64,000 nucleotides of DNA. Origin: Sphingobacterium detergens. GTDB lineage: Bacteria > Bacteroidota > Bacteroidia > Sphingobacteriales > Sphingobacteriaceae. Shown here one piece after another: positions 61,867-64,000 of this stretch; position 1 is the first letter of the stretch, and the number at the start of each line of letters is the position of its first letter. The stretch lies in the NCBI RefSeq assembly GCF_003610355.1, contig NZ_RAPY01000003.1:248001-312000 (forward strand). The letters are read 5' to 3'. A program made the translations under genes and the position numbers. The notes beneath the pieces are model-generated. The model was not told where the DNA came from, made no database searches, and was given only the letters and a program-made list of their open reading frames with translations.

Positions 61867-64000
61867 TTTCAAATATGCGAACATTTCCTTTTTTTCCCTT
61901 TATGTTAAGCTTGACAATTTTCCCATTTTCCCAGCTCATATCCACGGTGTAATTTCCTCTGGCTTTTAGCCCTTTGATCTGCCCCTTAGACCAGGCTTTA
62001 GGCAGCGCTGGTAACAGATGGATATATCCATTGTGGCTTTGAATCAACATCTCTGCGATACCTGCAGCGCCGCCAAAGTTGCCATCAATCTGAAACGGTG
62101 GATGGGCACAGAATAAGTTGGGATAGGTGCCGGCGCCCACACCCTGATAGGTTGTTTCACTGGCAAAAGCAGGTTTCAGCAACTGACGAAGGATTTCCAA
62201 GGCATGATCGCCATCCTGCAATCTTGCCCAAAACAATATTTTCCAGGCTCTTGACCAGCCTGTCCCTTCATCTCCCCTGACAGCAAGCGTTTTTCGGGCA
62301 GCTTCGGCCCAAGTCGGAGTCGTTTGGGGAGAAATAAATGCGGCAGGATACAGACCATAAAGATGGGATACATGACGGTGTTTGGGTTCAACCTCCTGAT
62401 AATCTTCGAGCCATTCCATCACACGTCCAGATTTACTAACCACTACCGCGGGTGGAATCTCTTTTAATTTCCCTTTCAGGCTAGCTACAAAACTATCCTT
62501 GACAGCCAAAATAGAATCTGCCTGAATAACGGCCTGATACAGCTCGCGTACAATCTGATTGTCGATTGTGGGACCCATCACCACTGCTGCGACCTTTCCA
62601 TTGGCCATCCGAAACGCATTTTCCGGTGATACCGATGGTGAAGTTACCCACCAGCCCGTTTTGGGATCTTGCACCAATGTATGATCGTAAAATTCCGCGG
62701 CACCTTTTAGTATCGGATAGATTTCTTTCAGATACCCTTGGTCTCCCGTAAAAAGATAATGCTCCCACAGGTGGTTACATAGCCAACCGGAGGCTGTACT
62801 TGCTCCCCAAGAAGCCTGTTCACCTGGCGCTGAATAGCCCCAGATATTAGTCATCATATAAACAACCCACCCAGGTGCGTTATAATAAGCTTTTGCTGTT
62901 TGTTCACCTGTCTTTGCGATCCGTTTTATCAGCTCGATAAAAGGTTTATGATATTCACTTAGGTTGTTTACCTCTACCCCCCAATGATTCATCTGCGCAT
63001 TGATATTTAGATGGTAATCACCATTCCAAGGTGTCTGGATCTGATTGGCCCATAAACCCTGTAAGTTTGGCGGAAGTGCATTTGTATTTTTCGGAGCTGA
63101 ACTTGAAATATTCAAATAACGACCATACTGATAATAAATGGTCGCCAAATCTGGATCCTGTGTGGGATCTTTATAAAAATTAGCAATCCGTTCATTGGTC
63201 GGAATATTCGTATTTACTTTATTCCCAAATAGGTTTAGTTCGACCCGATTAAAAGTCCGCTGATAGGCTTCCAGATGGCTACGGTATATTTTAGCTGCAT
63301 TGGACGGCTGTACCGCAGCAATAGTCGCCTTTGCGGTAGCCAATGGATCTTGTCCATAATAAGATGTACTTGCCGTGAGATAGATTGAGAGGTTTCCTGC
63401 CGCTGAAACTTCCAGCACCTGATCCTTTTTGCTGACCTGAATATTTTTACCTTGAACTTTTAATAAAGCAACAAATTTTAGGTTTTTGCCGCCTTTACCG
63501 TCCGGTAACGACCCTTCGACTAAAATACCATCGTCCAACAGGGAGTAACGGTCTATATTCTCCTTCCGTTCGAAAGAAATACCAACCGTCTGTCTGGCAT
63601 TGTTATTTTGATTCAATTGAATAACACCGATATTCTTGTCAAAGGAGGTATAGTAGGTACGCTGAATTTTTGTGCTTCCGGCACGAAAAGAAGTCTGTGC
63701 TGTCGCTGTGGCCAGATCCAGTGATCTTGTATAGTCTTCAATAGGCGAAGATGGCAGTTGATAGTGCAAAAGTAGATCTCCGAGCAACTGATAACAGCCA
63801 AAAGGAACATTAGCGCCATTTCCAAAGCCGGAACCTTTGCCACTGGTGACAAAAGTTTCATTGACCAATTTCTCGGCTTCGTCATTTTTACCCGCCTTCA
63901 ACAAAGCCTGTATGGCGTTGACATTTTTGTGCGCGTCATAGTTATTGGGATCCTCAGGGCTTCCGGACCACATACTGATCTCATTCAGTACAATTTTTTC
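61835..64000 (-). CDS. GH95 family glycoside hydrolase (N-terminus beyond the window)
   Basis: The frame stays open to the right edge, nine codons beyond the first in-window ATG (EKIVLNEISMWSGSPEDPNN), so the real start is outside. The segment MWSGSPEDPNN is typical of the GH95 N-terminal domain. Active-site motifs of alpha-L-fucosidases (and L-galactosidases) are present: the Asn pair in LNINAQMNHW, Glu in SPSVSPENAF and Asp in FQIDGNFGG. It would remove alpha-1,2-linked fucose or L-galactose from glycans. Its stop lies inside the next gene by overlap. Confidence 0.9.
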   Translation of the reverse strand, partial: EKIVLNEISMWSGSPEDPNNYDAHKNVNAIQALLKAGKNDEAEKLVNETFVTSGKGSGFGNGANVPFGCYQLLGDLLLHYQLPSSPIEDYTRSLDLATATAQTSFRAGSTKIQRTYYTSFDKNIGVIQLNQNNNARQTVGISFERKENIDRYSLLDDGILVEGSLPDGKGGKNLKFVALLKVQGKNIQVSKKDQVLEVSAAGNLSIYLTASTSYYGQDPLATAKATIAAVQPSNAAKIYRSHLEAYQRTFNRVELNLFGNKVNTNIPTNERIANFYKDPTQDPDLATIYYQYGRYLNISSSAPKNTNALPPNLQGLWANQIQTPWNGDYHLNINAQMNHWGVEVNNLSEYHKPFIELIKRIAKTGEQTAKAYYNAPGWVVYMMTNIWGYSAPGEQASWGASTASGWLCNHLWEHYLFTGDQGYLKEIYPILKGAAEFYDHTLVQDPKTGWWVTSPSVSPENAFRMANGKVAAVVMGPTIDNQIVRELYQAVIQADSILAVKDSFVASLKGKLKEIPPAVVVSKSGRVMEWLEDYQEVEPKHRHVSHLYGLYPAAFISPQTTPTWAEAARKTLAVRGDEGTGWSRAWKILFWARLQDGDHALEILRQLLKPAFASETTYQGVGAGTYPNLFCAHPPFQIDGNFGGAAGIAEMLIQSHNGYIHLLPALPKAWSKGQIKGLKARGNYTVDMSWENGKIVKLNIKGKKGNVRIFENGTYKDYKVL

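Overview
The window reads as chromosomal DNA of a Bacteroidota bacterium of the Sphingobacteriaceae type (Sphingobacterium or Pedobacter-like). The evidence is three SusC/SusD pairs, SusD lipoboxes, promoters of the TTTG-N20-TAnnTTTG kind at two places, AT-rich spacers and a Bacteroidota-style ilv/leu cluster. No transposase gene, prophage, tRNA, rRNA or CRISPR array was seen.

1-15.7 kb (+ strand): after the last 22 codons of a probable atpC and its terminator comes a nearly complete branched-chain amino acid cluster: ilvE-ilvD-ilvB-ilvN-[DinB-like]-ilvC-leuC-[PEGA/SHOCT lipoprotein]-leuD-[twin ABC ATPase]-leuB-leuA, closed by a strong terminator, then ilvA behind its own leader. Together these genes convert threonine and pyruvate to isoleucine, valine and leucine. 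Three passenger genes with no obvious role in the pathway are embedded in it. LeuA lacks the usual C-terminal leucine-sensing domain.

16-29 kb: a DUF2911 gene (+), then a minus-strand locus that reads susC-susD-arylsulfotransferase-GH130 mannosylglucose phosphorylase-endonuclease/phosphatase-like protein-Na+/solute symporter, with an AraC-type regulator upstream. The GH130 enzyme and symporter recall the Bacteroides mannan disaccharide pathway, but no mannanase or epimerase is present and a sulfotransferase and a phosphodiesterase-like protein are.

29-37 kb: an S9 peptidase (-), a class Ib ribonucleotide reductase operon nrdH-nrdI-nrdE-nrdF (+), and a secreted alkaline-phosphatase-superfamily phosphodiesterase (-).

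37-51 kb: two further susC/susD pairs on the minus strand, each with its own terminator. The two susC genes share a near-identical upstream sequence with CG-centred palindromes. Next to them lie a GMC flavoprotein dehydrogenase and its small (gluconate 2-dehydrogenase subunit 3) partner, a HAD phosphatase and a DUF6266 protein.

51-64 kb: a FAH-family hydrolase and M23 peptidase (+), a PrxQ/Bcp peroxiredoxin (+), glycyl-tRNA synthetase (+), then on the minus strand a cell-surface lipoprotein, an M64 metallopeptidase, a second AraC regulator, a thioredoxin-fold lipoprotein without its CxxC, and a GH95 fucosidase-family enzyme running off the right edge.

The least explained material is non-coding: CTCAATAC-type tracts just before four start codons, a 96-bp repeat twice placed directly after a terminator, five tandem 11-bp units in a divergent promoter region, and several long perfect hairpins.
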